Source of the DNA: Labia minor
Lineage: Eukaryota; Arthropoda; Insecta; Dermaptera; Spongiphoridae
Length of the DNA stretch: 64,000 nt
Direction of reading: 5' to 3'
Assembly: GCA_963082975.1 (NCBI GenBank)
Contig: OY720345.1
Span: 27,474,611 to 27,538,610, forward strand
Made by a program: the position numbers and the translations under genes
Part shown: one piece after another, positions 48,801-59,534 of the stretch
How positions within the stretch are numbered: the stretch's first letter is position 1
Layout: each line of letters opens with the position of its first letter
Notes under the pieces: generated by a model
Seen by the model: the letters and a program-made list of their open reading frames with translations, nothing else
Told to the model about the DNA's origin: nothing
Database searches by the model: none

Positions 48801-51800
48801 GGCCGCTACGGATACAAGGATCCTGAAAAACCTGGTGCAGAACTTACTGTAGAGTATACCGCCGGTAACAGGGGTTTCCGTGCACGAGGCCCTCATATTT
48901 ATAGGAAAATGGATCTCTCTCAAGGAGGACCTTTTTACAAGTAATTATTTACATCAACAAAAAAAAAAAACAAAAAATTATAACATTATTTATGAAGGTG
49001 AAATATTAAATGAAAAATTATTCTTCTAATTATAACAAAAATTACTATTCTTTATTAATATAATAACAATATAATCTAATAATTATAACTATTTAATATT
49101 CAGAGTAATTATAATCATCTTAAAAATAATCACTAAAAGATAAATTAACTATTATTAAAAATAAAACAAACCTTGATTTATATATTATTATTTAGAAAAC
49201 GGAAGAAAATATTCAGACAATGATTATTGTCATCAAAATTCTTATTTTTATTTAATGAGACTGATATATGAAAGATAAATATCTCTCTAGTTATTTTTAT
49301 CTGAATAGAATCACACTAATTAAAGAAATATTTATATTATAATGATTAAATAATCAGTTGAAATTTGTATTTTTTATATAAAAAAAGAGATTTGATGATT
49401 TGCTTCTTTTTTTTTTTATTTTGTTTTAAATAAATAATTAATCCAAACACTTGATTTATATTTTTAATTAACTATATAGGTATATATATATACTTATTTA
49501 TTTATTTATTTTTTAATGTTTTGTTACTTATCTAGAAATTTATTAATCATTTTTTTTCTTTAAACTGATTATAAATCAAAAGTAATAAGCGTGAATAACC
49601 TTATATACTAAATTAAGAAAGCATTCATTCTGATATTTTAAAATATTCATTAATCATTTATATTATTTTTTTTAAATTAATAGCGGAAGAGTTAATATAT
49701 TTTAGAAAATAAGGATCCAACACTATCGTTCGACTAATTTCATTTGAAATTAAAATAAAAACGAATGGGTTTTCCCAGGACCTTGATTTATTAAATAATT
49801 ATAAAAAAAAGTAAGAAATAAATAAACGAGAATATTTGAGAATTCTTATATATATATTTAATTCAGGAAGTATTATTCACATGCTATCTATATATATATA
49901 TATATGAATTAGATTCTTATAATTTAGTTAATTTATTCATTTTAATAGGTAATTTAATTAATGATGATAATGATGATCAATGTCGAATTTATTATGCTAG
50001 AAATAATTAAGCCCGCCAATTTGAAACAAAAACAATATTAAAAGATAAAAAAGAAAATAAATGCAAAAAAAAAATTTCAAACTAACATAAATATTAAGTA
50101 GTACTTATTACTTAATTATATGTTAGCTATTAATTTATTATTCTATTATTTTCAATAAAACTAATATTAATATTAATTTATTTTATTTAGACAAAGTCCT
50201 GATTATGCTGATCCAAATGACGACCCAAGCTACGAGTTTCAATTCAATAAACCTGGGCATTCGCGGCATGAGATAAGTGATCGAAATCGAAATATTACAG
50301 GCAATTACCAATTTATTGATGATGTTGGTGATATCCATCGAGTAGCTTATGAAGCAGGGGCAGGCAAAGGATTTATTGTCAATACATATACACCTGATGA
50401 TGACAGTCAAGTGCCACCGAACAGCGGTTTTATTGCTGGTAAAACACCCCCAGGTAAACCCACAAGAGGAAAAGCAGCCGTTTTATCGAAAAAAGATGGA
50501 TCTTATAGGCAAGGAATCTACTTTTGATATAATTTAATGATCAATGGTTCTTGTAATGTCGTTTGAATTTTATGTTTATTTGACAGATTTAGAACTGCTG
50601 GACCGGATCAAGCACGGGAGGAAGAACGTTCAGCTGGTGGTTATGTTCGCGGATCCTACACTTATCGAGATGATCGAGGGCAATTACGTAAAACAGAATA
50701 TATTGCTGGGCCAGGAACTGGTTATAAAGTGATAAAAACTTTACTGAATGGACAACCTTCTCCTGGAACACTTCCAGACGGTTATCCTTCGCCTCCATAT
50801 CCACCACCACCACCTCCTTTTCCTAATCCTCCACCACCTTACCCAAATCCTCCATTCCCACCATTGCCCTCATCTGAAGGAGAGAGTGGTTCAGGAACAT
50901 CGGGATCTGGAGGACAGGGTGGTGGAACAAGGCCTGGTGGAACTCGTCCTGGAGGAACAAGACCAGGTGGTACGCGTCCTGGAGGAACACGACCTGGTGG
51001 CGGTACACAACAAGGTGGTACAAGACCTGGTGGCGGTTCTCAACAAGGTGGTACAAGACCTGGAGGCACGGGTACAAGACCAGGCACTTCGGGTGGCAAT
51101 GAACCCCCGTCATATGGAGGCAGTTCAGGTAGTGGAGATGACGGAAATTATCCTGGAACAAATGGTGAAGGTTATGAAGGTGGAGATGGATCATCAGGAC
51201 CCGGAGAAGATGGAGGAGGTGGCGATTATGAAAACGGAGGAGGCGATTTATCCACAGGGGGAGGTGGTGATTATGGATCGGATGGAGATGGAGGTGGAGA
51301 CGATGGTGGAGGAAGTTTTACATCTTCAGGTGGGGGAAGTTTTACGACATCTGGAGGAAGCAGCGGAAGTGGAGGAGGATTTACACCATCGGGAGCAGGA
51401 CAAGGAGGAGGAGGAGGTGGAAATTATCCCCCTTCAGAGGTATTAAATGAATTAAAAGAATTAAAACAGTTAAACGAATTAATGGAATTAAAAGAATTAA
51501 ATGAATTAAATGAATTGAATGAAATTAATGAAATTGATAAATCCTTTTAATTTTTGAATCTATATTTAGACAATATTATTATAGAAATTATTTAATCAAA
51601 AATATATTCTATCTTATCACCGGTATTGATAATCTAGTCGTTAATAATATTTTGTTGAATTTGCAAATGAACTAATGAATTCTCTAGCATGTAATAATTT
51701 TTTTTTGCCGTAAATGTAAAGTCTTGACGAAATTTCTCTTTAAATTAGTTACAATAAGAAAAAAAAATTGAAAATAAAAATACTTAATATTTAAGTTATT

Positions 51801-53217
51801 AGGTTTATCAAATTAACCAAATTTTTATAATATTTTTTGAAACTACACTTTTATAAATTGTTAATATACTAATTATAAAATATATTCTTTATGTATGAAT
51901 ATGATGATGATGTTAATAGAATTTTAATTTATTTAAATTATATTTTGATTTTATTAAGTTCCTAATAAAAATTATATATTATCTAATATTAGAATTTTTA
52001 AAATAAATATTTATTATAAAATTATATTTTGCTTTTATTTATTTACTTCACCCAGAGTACAAAAAATTCAACCTTATTTTATTTATTCTGTTTTTACAAT
52101 TTATATATATTTAAGAAAATTATTTTTATCTTTCTATTGGGGCAAATTGGTTTACTATCAAAGATTTGCAAATCTCAATGAATTTGATAAAAGAGGAAGC
52201 AAATAGTAATTTTGTATTTTTATTTATACATTTGATTATCAATTTCCCACCTTCATTCATAAGATATAGCACTAACTATTTAATTGACACAGTTATACAG
52301 TGAATTAATAAAATAAATTATTTGCTATAACTTAGAAGCTCTAAATTATATTGATTAGATTACAAAAGAGATAAAAATATTTTTTAAAAGAAATTAGTAA
52401 ATAAATATAATCTATTATTAAATAACCATTTTAAAAAATAATTATTTTTGATTTACAAAAAATAGAGTATTAATTTTTAAGATAAATATAAATTTTTGTC
52501 AGAAGAATTAATAATTGATTTGATTTTCAGTCTGGAGGAAATGGTGGTGGTGGAGTGATCTTTGGCCCTGGATCACCTAGCCCCACCCCTTCTTTACCTC
52601 AGCCACCGGGATTTGGTCGACCGGAAGGTCCTGATTCCGTCAGTGATCCTTTTGATATATTTGGTGGAGCAGGAGGAGGTGGAGGGAGCGGAGGTCGTCC
52701 GAGGCCAGGAGATCGTCCGGGAAGCGGAGGCAGTGGCCGGCCAAGTCGACCTGAAACTGGAGGCCGACCCACTGTAGGCGGAGGTGATGGGGGTGGACGT
52801 CCCATCGGCGGTGGAAATGGAAATCGCCCAGGAGATGGTGGTGGTGGTGGTGGTAGTCGTCCAAGTGGTGGTGGTAGTCGTCCAAGTGGTGGGGGTAGTC
52901 GTCCAAGTGGAGGATCTGGACGTCCAAGTCAAGGAAGTGGGGGACGTCCATCAGGGGATGGTGGAGGCGGTGGAAACGGTCGACCAGGAGGCACCCATGG
53001 CGTCCAGGGAGGCGATGGACCTTATCCATGGAATCCTTGTTGCCTGTTCAATTGGAACCGGGCTGATAAATTCACTTTCCCGAAAGGTGTTCATGTCCGT
53101 GCACACGTTCAAAGTTTGGATATAGTACCGTTACGGGATCGAGAGGGAAGATCACCGGGGGCAGCAGCCGAGCATCATTCCAGGGGCCAAGTCGTAACGA
53201 CAAGAAGGGTTTCTTGA
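42824..53217 (+). CDS. Secreted cuticular protein with three R&R chitin-binding domains and a resilin-like tail
   Basis: Coding exons: 42824-42950, 48736-48940, 50191-50508, 50587-51439, 52531-53217; phases agree, giving 729 residues. MSSTTAAAATLLCLTLAGVFA is a signal peptide. Three Chitin_bind_4 (PF00379) domains follow: about 34-105 (GSYRFGY..GRYGYKD..VEYTAG..GF), 122-175 (SYEFQF..GNYQFIDD..VAYEAG..GF) and 213-266 (GSYRFR..GSYTYRDD..TEYIAG..GY). Then come a Pro-rich stretch (about 274-315), GGTRP repeats, a Gly/Ser/Asp/Glu-rich region, and GGGSRPSGG repeats recalling resilin; the end is compact with a CC pair and basic residues. It should bind chitin in the extracellular cuticle with an elastic tail. 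Gly/Pro-rich, multi-R&R proteins annotated as l(3)mbn-like are a possible relative. Intron 3 is GC-AG (50509-50586). Confidence 0.88.
43064..43369. mobile_element. hAT element with TCTAGA target site
   Basis: Ends CAGTGGTTTCCAAACC and TTTGGGAATCACTG; flanks ATCTAGAA (43056-43063) and TTCTAGAT (43370-43377). It starts like the composite element at 21840. It sits 113 bases into the first coding intron of the cuticle gene. Confidence 0.75.
43485..44110 (+). mobile_element. HINE-like family B, copy B4
   Basis: A full copy with CCGACCGACG head, (GTCY)n at about 43608-43630, core and ACCTGGCCACAGGT hairpin tail. One TGACGTCA remains near 43905; the partner site has lost its CRE core (ATGACCAGC). 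Confidence 0.85.
44418..44480 (+). repeat. tRNA-like sequence, probable SINE or tRNA relic
   Basis: AGCGGTTGGACTG resembles a pol III A box, and GGTTCGAAACTC, about 40 bases later, a B box. No cloverleaf with paired acceptor arms forms, so it is not an intact tRNA gene. Confidence 0.35.
44879..45359. mobile_element. Large fold-back (inverted-repeat) element
   Basis: The ends are GAAGTGAAAACTTC and its inverse, each itself a small palindrome. In the middle two arms of about 61 bases (45020-45080 and 45109-45170) are almost perfect inverse copies around a 28-base loop. GCGCGAA-type blocks near both ends add further pairing. No coding sequence was found. Confidence 0.75.
45713..45756. repeat. 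Isolated Helitron-like 3' end with nested palindromes
   Basis: AAGTACC, then CCGAGCC-GAG-GCTCGG, then GGTCCCGGTACTAA. It resembles the family C tail but lacks the body. The outer AGTACC/GGTACT pair encloses the inner hairpin. Confidence 0.5.
46725..46815 (-). repeat. tRNA-like sequence on the minus strand, probable SINE head
   Basis: On the minus strand GTGGTTAGCACGACAG resembles an A box and CTCGGGTTCGGGCC a B box about 30 bases later, with CAGT-CTACCAC-ACTG forming an anticodon-like hairpin. The acceptor and T stems do not pair well. Confidence 0.4.
47259..47416 (-). CDS. Candidate last exon of an unidentified minus-strand gene
   Basis: A block of about 50% G+C inside the cuticle gene's first coding intron. 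On the minus strand ATAAATGCAG ends at 47417 and an open frame follows: DMVVVGEGSGSSSGSRLAVH, then CEAASLGSFGCSSRRRSSGG, ending SDTVA and TAA at 47259. There are 50 residues from the Met at 47411. It is Ser/Gly/Arg-rich without a recognised domain. No other exon of such a gene and no polyadenylation signal was found. A conserved intronic enhancer is an equally good reading. Confidence 0.3.
47712..48295 (-). mobile_element. HINE-like family A, copy A5
   Basis: Hairpin end GGAGTTTCTCCACTC at 47718, core, CA-rich array near 48140, and end TATTTCCGGCGAGATAGT. It is more diverged than A3/A4. It lies in the first coding intron of the cuticle gene, 440 bases before the next exon. Confidence 0.8.
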
Positions 53218-53277
53218 GTTTAAGAGACTTTTTTTAAAAAATATAAAACATAAAATAATCATTATTTAGTTTTAATA

Positions 53278-53283
53278 ATTAAA
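53278..53283 (+). terminator. Possible polyadenylation signal ATTAAA
   Basis: No AATAAA occurs within 100 bases of the stop codon at 53217; ATTAAA at this position is the nearest common variant. Confidence 0.3.
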
Positions 53284-53455
53284 TATCATCAATTACTTTG
53301 CAAATGTCATTGTGCGATCAATCATGTGTCATGAAAATCGGAAATTACAAATCTTAAAATAATTTCATCCATTTTAACAAATAAGTCCGATTTAAGTAAA
53401 TCTTACTTGAAAAAAAAAATCAAAAAAAAAATCCATATTTATCTTAAGTCTAAAA

Positions 53456-53844
53456 CAGTGTTTCTCAACCTTTTTGGACCAAACGCCCCCTTTGTAAGAC
53501 CCGCTTCTTAATTCGCCCCCCTATAAATTTTTATAGATAAAAATTGCATGATAATCCCTAATATAAGGTAGGTACACTAGGTGATACTTAGAGCCATATT
53601 GAAAAATCGAGTTTCAGAACCTGATTGCAAAATCATCTGACCTTTTTTAGAACCAAATTGAAAAAAAGAGGAAATATTTAAAAAGCCTGTTCGCAAAATC
53701 ATCTTAGCTTTTTTTAAAGTTGAAAATGATTTCAGCCCCCAAAAATAACTTATCGCCCCCCAAAATCGTATAGTCAAATAATCGCCCCCTTTAAGATGTC
53801 AATCGCCCCCCAGGGGGCGATATCGCCCAGGTTGAGAATCACTG
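53456..53844. mobile_element. hAT MITE with perfect 8-bp duplication
   Basis: It starts CAGTGTTTCTCAACC and ends GGTTGAGAATCACTG, flanked on both sides by GTCTAAAA (53448-53455 and 53845-53852). It is almost the same sequence as 22041-22417. It is repeatedly marked by CGCCCC blocks. Confidence 0.9.
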
Positions 53845-53852
53845 GTCTAAAA

Positions 53853-54829
53853 TATATGAAATTATTTGTAAATAATGTTGAAACAATTTATTTATATTAA
53901 TAGATTATCTATGTAGATTGTACTTATGAAAATATTCTTTACATAAAACAAATATCAATCATAATATAAGAAAATGAAAATTTTTAAAAACAAAAAATAA
54001 TAATGATTATATAATTTGAGTTATAATTAATGAAATGACTACAAAAAAACAGGTCAAAAACAAATTATTGTAATTCATATATTAATATTATAATGTTTAA
54101 ATTTAAAAACATTATATTCTTATATTCATTCATTCCAATGTATATAGTATATAAACACGTATAGATATCAAGAATAAGAAGAAATTAATCAAATAACCAT
54201 TTATGGAATTAAATTAATTACTTATTCTAAATCTAAGTCAATTTTCAATAATAAATATCTTTACTATATTATGAATATCGTATAGCCAAAGTAAAATTCA
54301 AAATAATCTTGTATATAAGAATTTACGTTATATTTATTATATATATAAAAATATGTTTTTAATATATTTTATAAGAGAAATAGTACTATTTTAACACTAA
54401 TTTAATGCATATTTTAAAAATATAATTTAAATGTGATATGCTATTCTCAAAGGAAATAAAATATTAAAAACTTGAATTGTTAGTTGGTTCTATAATCTTA
54501 TTTAAAATAATACTCATATTTAAAATAACAAATAAATCCTTGTTGATTTACTATGTATATATAAGAAATTTTCACATTTATTGTAAATTTCATATTTGCT
54601 CCTGGAAGGTATTCTTGATAGAATATTCACCAGATCACCAATATTTTACCCGTGTTCCGTTCAATTTCCATAATTTATATAAGTATTATTGTATATTTTC
54701 AATCTTATTCGAAATTTAGGTAAGTAATTTAGAATTTCGTCTGAGTATCAATATTAAAGATCAATTAATACACCTCAAGTTATATATACTAGTATATAAA
54801 TAAATCTATAAGATAAGTATTTTTACCGA
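53853..54829. other. AT-rich DNA, no gene seen
   Basis: No splice-bounded exon, coding bias or repeat end was recognised. Confidence 0.5.
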
Positions 54830-54861
54830 CCGACGATAGTAAGGGAGGTATTGTTTTCATT
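54830..54861 (+). mobile_element. Family B terminal fragment (B6)
   Basis: Only the head of family B is present (TTTTTACCGACCGACGATAG and AGGGAGGTATTGTTTTCA). Confidence 0.6.
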
Positions 54862-55278
54862 TTTTTAAGTAAGACATCGAATATATGACTAAGTTGACTC
54901 TCACTCAATATGATTTTTTTTATTTTATATTTAGTACATTTACGAAAACTTCATCATTTATGAAATTATACATTAGATCTATATTAGAGAAAAAAAAATT
55001 CTCAATTATTTTAATTATGTTTTCAATGAAAAATACTATTTTTATAAGGTTTAAAAAGAGAAAATTTATTCAGAATCGAAAAAGGTCTTCTCACTCTCTT
55101 GGTAATATAAACGCAAGAAGTTAAATAAAATCATTATTGATTAAAGATTTTTTTCCAGTTTTAAGAAAAAAATAAAACAATTATTTTTATAAAAATTTTC
55201 TTTAAATAAATATAAATTAATGAAGGAATTATTTTATTTTTAACTTAAATTTTTTCAAATATTAAAATTAAAAAATAT

Positions 55279-55834
55279 CGCAAATTTGAATTGAATTAAA
55301 TAACATATATTATATTTGAATTAAAATTAATTAATAAAATTATAAATTAAAATTAATGAATAATATTTATTAAATCAGCGCTTTGTTGATGGCACCACGT
55401 TACGTGCTGGCGCATGTTTTGCGCATAATTCCGGTACTTTCAGTGATTCAATGAAACTGCAATTATATATATAGCAGTTTTATACAATTTTTAATCATGT
55501 GAAAAACTATCAAACATATATCTTTATTTTTACGGTCAGTTTAGAGGATAAAAAATCAAAACGGTAGATAATGACTCTTCCGGATGAGCTACATTTCTCA
55601 AAAGTTGATAGAAAACTACGAATTTTGATTAATGCCCATGTACCAAATTTCATGATTCTAGCTTAAACCGTTTTTGCGTAATCTTGTCTACATACACACA
55701 TACACACACAAACACACACACACACACACATTTTTCTCAATCTTAGTGAAAATGACTCAGGGACCTTCAAAACATATAAAATTATCAAAATCTCGACATC
55801 GAAAATTTTTGTGATCGCAATACTATCTCTTGCG
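55279..55834 (-). mobile_element. HINE-like family A, copy A6 (hairpin end lost)
   Basis: It lacks the GAGTG/CACTC hairpin but keeps the core, a CA array near 55692-55730 and the GCAATACTATCTC end. Confidence 0.75.
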
Positions 55835-55844
55835 AAAAGCGGAG

Positions 55845-55945
55845 TTAGGAAGTGCTTCGACGATTGAAAGAAACGCTGACTTAAGTGCATTATATCTGAG
55901 GGAATTACTTTGAAGGGGACAAAATGGATATTGATGAATAAATAA
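55845..55945 (+). mobile_element. Fragment of a mariner-like transposase C-terminus
   Basis: One frame, with breaks, reads LKCIISEGNYFEGDKMDIDE before a stop. It resembles the W.KCI...GDYFEGD ending of mariner-type transposases. It has no terminal repeats of its own. Confidence 0.4.
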
Positions 55946-55950
55946 ATAAG

Positions 55951-57261
55951 GTAAACGTACCAGTCGTGGACCACTGTACCAGTAATGGACCATTTGATAG
56001 ATTTTTGATCAAAATAAGCTTTTTAATTTCGAATTAAACTTGAGATATCGATAAATATCAAGAAGAGCCTTTTTCGGATTGCTTAGCAATAAAACAGAGA
56101 CCAGTCGCTACATTTATATTATAATTATGAATTTTTTAAAACACGAGACAAGCGTTCTTGCATTTTAAGGTTAGTTTCTTATGCAAAACGTTAAGGATAT
56201 GCTTCACTTTATTTTCAATATATTATGTTTTATTTAATAATAATTTCAATCTAAAAATTAAATTCAATAGTTGATACTACAAATTATATTAATCAGTTTG
56301 AAATATTTAATTTATGTGATAATTATAAATTATTAAGGGTCATTTTCTGAAACAAATATCTCATTTTTTTCAGAAGTGGCCCATTACTAAAAAAAAAGAT
56401 TGAAATTTTTTTTTATTAAAATAATGTGATGTATGCTAATTGTTTTTGTTTTAAGTGTCTAGAACAATTTTATTCAGTAGTGGACCACTTGGCCAAATAC
56501 TGAGATAAACATGCCCAATCACTAAATCTTTATAACTTAAATTATATTATCATCAGATTCTTTTAGATATCTAAATTTTATGCTTATAATAAATTGTGTA
56601 AATAAGCTAATTCCCAATTTATAAACATTATTAAATTTATAATTTTATTTTATGAAATTCAATCAACAACAATTTATTATATTTAAACATCTTATTACTG
56701 ATAATAATGAATTTAATAAAATATATTTATTATTATATTAGTATGATCAATTATAATTATATTAAATTAATATTACTAAAATTTCCAATATATTTTTTAA
56801 ATTATATTAATGTTATTATCTTTCTCTTTTCGATTGCATTAACTGACCTTCTTTCTTGTTTAAAAACCGCGCGTTTAAATTGATAAGAATTGTAAATATA
56901 TAGAAAAAAACTGTAAATATAAAGAATAATTAAAATAAATTATAAAAAATTATAAGAAATTATAAAAATATTAATAAAACCAATCTTTAGTGCATTTTAT
57001 TCCATTTATTTATTTTAAACCCATTTTAGGTTGATGGTCCATCACTGAATCAAAAAGTGGCCCACTACTAGAACAAAAAATACGTTTTGAAAAAAATTAA
57101 AAAAAAAAATATTTAAATATAAATTAACCGAATGTTTGTGTTGTAGTGATAATTAAAAATAGTTGTACACTTGTTTTGTTGTTATTCTCACTTTTATTAC
57201 AGAATAATAGTATTTTTTAATGAAAATTTCTCCTAACATGGCCCACCACTGGTACATTTAC
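55951..57261. mobile_element. 1.3-kb element with iterated TGGnCCA motifs
   Basis: The left end GTAAACGTACCAGTCGTGG is inverted at the right; the right end read inversely is GTAAATGTACCAGTGGTGG, 19 of 22 bases matching. Variants of CAGTnnTGGnCCA in both orientations recur near 55961, 55976, 56375, 56474, 57030, 57047 and 57240. No transposase frame and no superfamily assignment. Confidence 0.6.
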
Positions 57262-57339
57262 ATTACTTTTAGAAATAATTCAAAATTCACCTTTTCTTTT
57301 GGACAAACCTCCTATATATTTTATATAAATTTAATAAAA

Positions 57340-57343
<4 letters not shown>

Positions 57344-57372
<29 letters not shown>
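57344..57372. repeat. (AT)n microsatellite
   Basis: About 28 bases of alternating AT, some 170 bases left of the GC-rich island. Confidence 0.85.
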
Positions 57373-57375
<3 letters not shown>

Positions 57376-57544
57376 TTAAAATAATTATACATTTTATAAC
57401 TCGTTTATTTCAGTACCTTGAATAAAATTAAATAATCTATCGAATCGATTTCAAATTTATTCAGAATTCACCATTAATTATAAAAAATAATATTTTGTTT
57501 TTATTTTATTAATATGATTTATATTTTGTAAAGAAATAATCTTT

Positions 57545-57800
57545 CGTAGTCGCTCACCTCCGCTTAACCCCGCCCGCCACACTCCATTCCCCTCCGCCGC
57601 CTGCCGGCCGCCCTGCCTGCATCGCGCGCATTCAGTTCCCAACGTTCCCAAACAGTGAGGAGCACAGAGCATCCGTATCAGAGGGGATCACTCAATGCTA
57701 TTTTTTTCTCACCCTTAGTGATGGCAAGTGATGGCAAGGATGGCAAACAGGTTGGACATGTGGGAGCGTTTTTACCGACCGGAGAGAGGGGCATTTTTAA
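57545..57800. promoter_or_regulatory. GC-rich island, candidate promoter and first exon
   Basis: 57551-57640 is about two-thirds G+C with many CpGs (CCCCGCCCGCC, GCGCGC), the strongest such island in the window. On the minus strand an ATG at 57622 opens MQAGRPAGGGEWSVAGGVKR and meets a good donor (GGAG|GTGAGC) after 57558, the look of a first coding exon. On the + strand GCATTCAGTTCC at about 57628 resembles an arthropod initiator, and an ATG at 57721 (MASDGKDGKQ) follows. Direction is undecided and no second exon was found on either side. Confidence 0.45.
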
Positions 57801-58244
57801 ATTTTTTTTGTATGAATATTGTGAATTTAAAAATTATTTATTGAGATATAAAATTAGCATTACAGAAATAAAATATGCTTTTTTCAAATATCCAAATAAA
57901 TAATTTAAATTAACAGAAAACTTCACCTACTTTTATGTAATTTACATAAATAAAATAAACGAATAATGTTCTTGTTAATATTTAATATGTATGGATTAAA
58001 AATTTTCTTCAATGCCAATATTTGAAACGAGAGAAACACATAAGAATTGTTCTTAGTGAGAAGGAAATTTATAAATAAATAAATAATCATTTCTATTTCC
58101 AAAAAGATACTATTTAAAAAGATCACAAGAAATCCATAAATCATTGATTAACTAAGAATAATTAATCCAACGCATTTTTAATCATCTAAGTTTATCAAAA
58201 AACTGAATTACGAACATTTGGGTAAATTTATAAATGAAAAAAAT

Positions 58245-58530
58245 GTGGGATGTCTCCGGTCGGCTATCATGCAAATTCCAATTGGATAAATTAACACATA
58301 TATATTATATTTAAATGAAATTATAAATTAAAATTAATAAATAGTATTTATTAAACCAGCGCGAGTTTGGCTCTTTGTTGAGGGCATCTGGTCACATGCT
58401 GGCGCGTGATTGTTAGTCAACGTGCTAAAAAATTAATTCAGGTACTTTTAGCGATTCAACCAAGCTGAAATACTATATATAGCAGTTTTATGCAATTTTT
58501 AAACATGTGAAAAACGATAAAAGATATACT
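58245..58530 (-). mobile_element. HINE-like family A, copy A7 (partial)
   Basis: Only the hairpin-side half remains (GATGTCTCCGG, CTATCATGCAAATTC, ACCAGCGC, TAGCAGTTTTATGC). It stops before the core. Confidence 0.65.
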
Positions 58531-58819
58531 GAGAGGAGTATGTGAATATATTTGATTTAATAGTGCTTATTGTGAATTTCTATATTGCTGTGAAATTTGT
58601 ATTTATTTATCAAATATTAAATAATTTAACTTTGATATTTGATTTGTTACAATGTAATTTAAATTATTTATCAAACAATTTATAATAAATTTTTCAATGT
58701 TATTTGTGTTAAATGTTAAATAAAATTTATATTTATATTTATGCTGGGTTTGTTTCGAATATTATGTGCACGGATACTCTATGTACGGATGGTATATCGA
58801 GTTTGATATTCAAATAATT

Positions 58820-59040
58820 GCAGGGAATTCGGAAGGCCTGTGGGAGGGGGTGATCTTTGGTCATTTTTTTTTTGCGGTGCCATCTATTGGACGCCTGAAG
58901 AGTCGACTTTTTTCATGTAACGCCATCTGGTGTTCGAGTTACACCGGTCCCATTGAGCTGATACCCCCCTGGTGAGGAGCGAAGAGGTTGGCCGGCCTCT
59001 CCATCGAAATCATCCCTCAATCACTCGTCAATCAAGAATT
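58820..59040. other. Moderately GC-rich patch, no assigned function
   Basis: It includes GTGCCATCTATTGGACG and ACGCCATCTGGTGTTCGAG, two similar GCCATCT-TGG motifs 60 bases apart. An exon-like AATTGCAG|GG acceptor and a CCTG|GTGAGG donor frame it, but no coding frame is convincing. It could be regulatory sequence tied to the island at 57.6 kb. Confidence 0.3.
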
Positions 59041-59534
59041 AAATGAGAATTTATTTATTTTTATTAATTAAATCGAAGATTTTATTAGTGAACTTGAAAA
59101 AAAAATATTTCAATAAAAATTAAATTTTATAAGAAATCAATTATTATAACTTTTTAATGACATACCTATATATATGTATATATTCATTTTCATTATGATC
59201 TTTAAAATGAATTAAGGTTAACTATTCTATAGATTCGGTCCGAGATCTCATTAATTCAATATTATTAAAAAAGTTAAATGTAAATTATTTAAACATTAAA
59301 AAATCATATATAAGCTTGATTTAAATTTTTTTTTAATGAAAATCACCTTTAAATTGTTAGTATTCTTTTTCGTAATACTTTTAAAATTTAAATGTTTACT
59401 AAATAGTATATTCATATTGTATCTTGAAAAAAACATAATTTTATAAATTATATATTAAATGTAAGTATATCTGCACTGTTTATTTTCATAATTAATATAA
59501 AAAAAAATAAATTAGATTTTTTTATATATATGTA

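Noticed and set aside
50748-51446. Long alternative frames, on both strands, over the Gly/Pro-rich cuticle exon
   Set aside because: They are His/Gln/Val-rich shadows of the GGX repeats; only the frame continuing the R&R domains splices correctly to 52531.
52594-53029. Minus-strand Thr/Ser/Trp- and His/Leu-rich frames over the last cuticle exon
   Set aside because: These are reverse-complement readings of GGT/GGA repeats with no start, splice or domain support.
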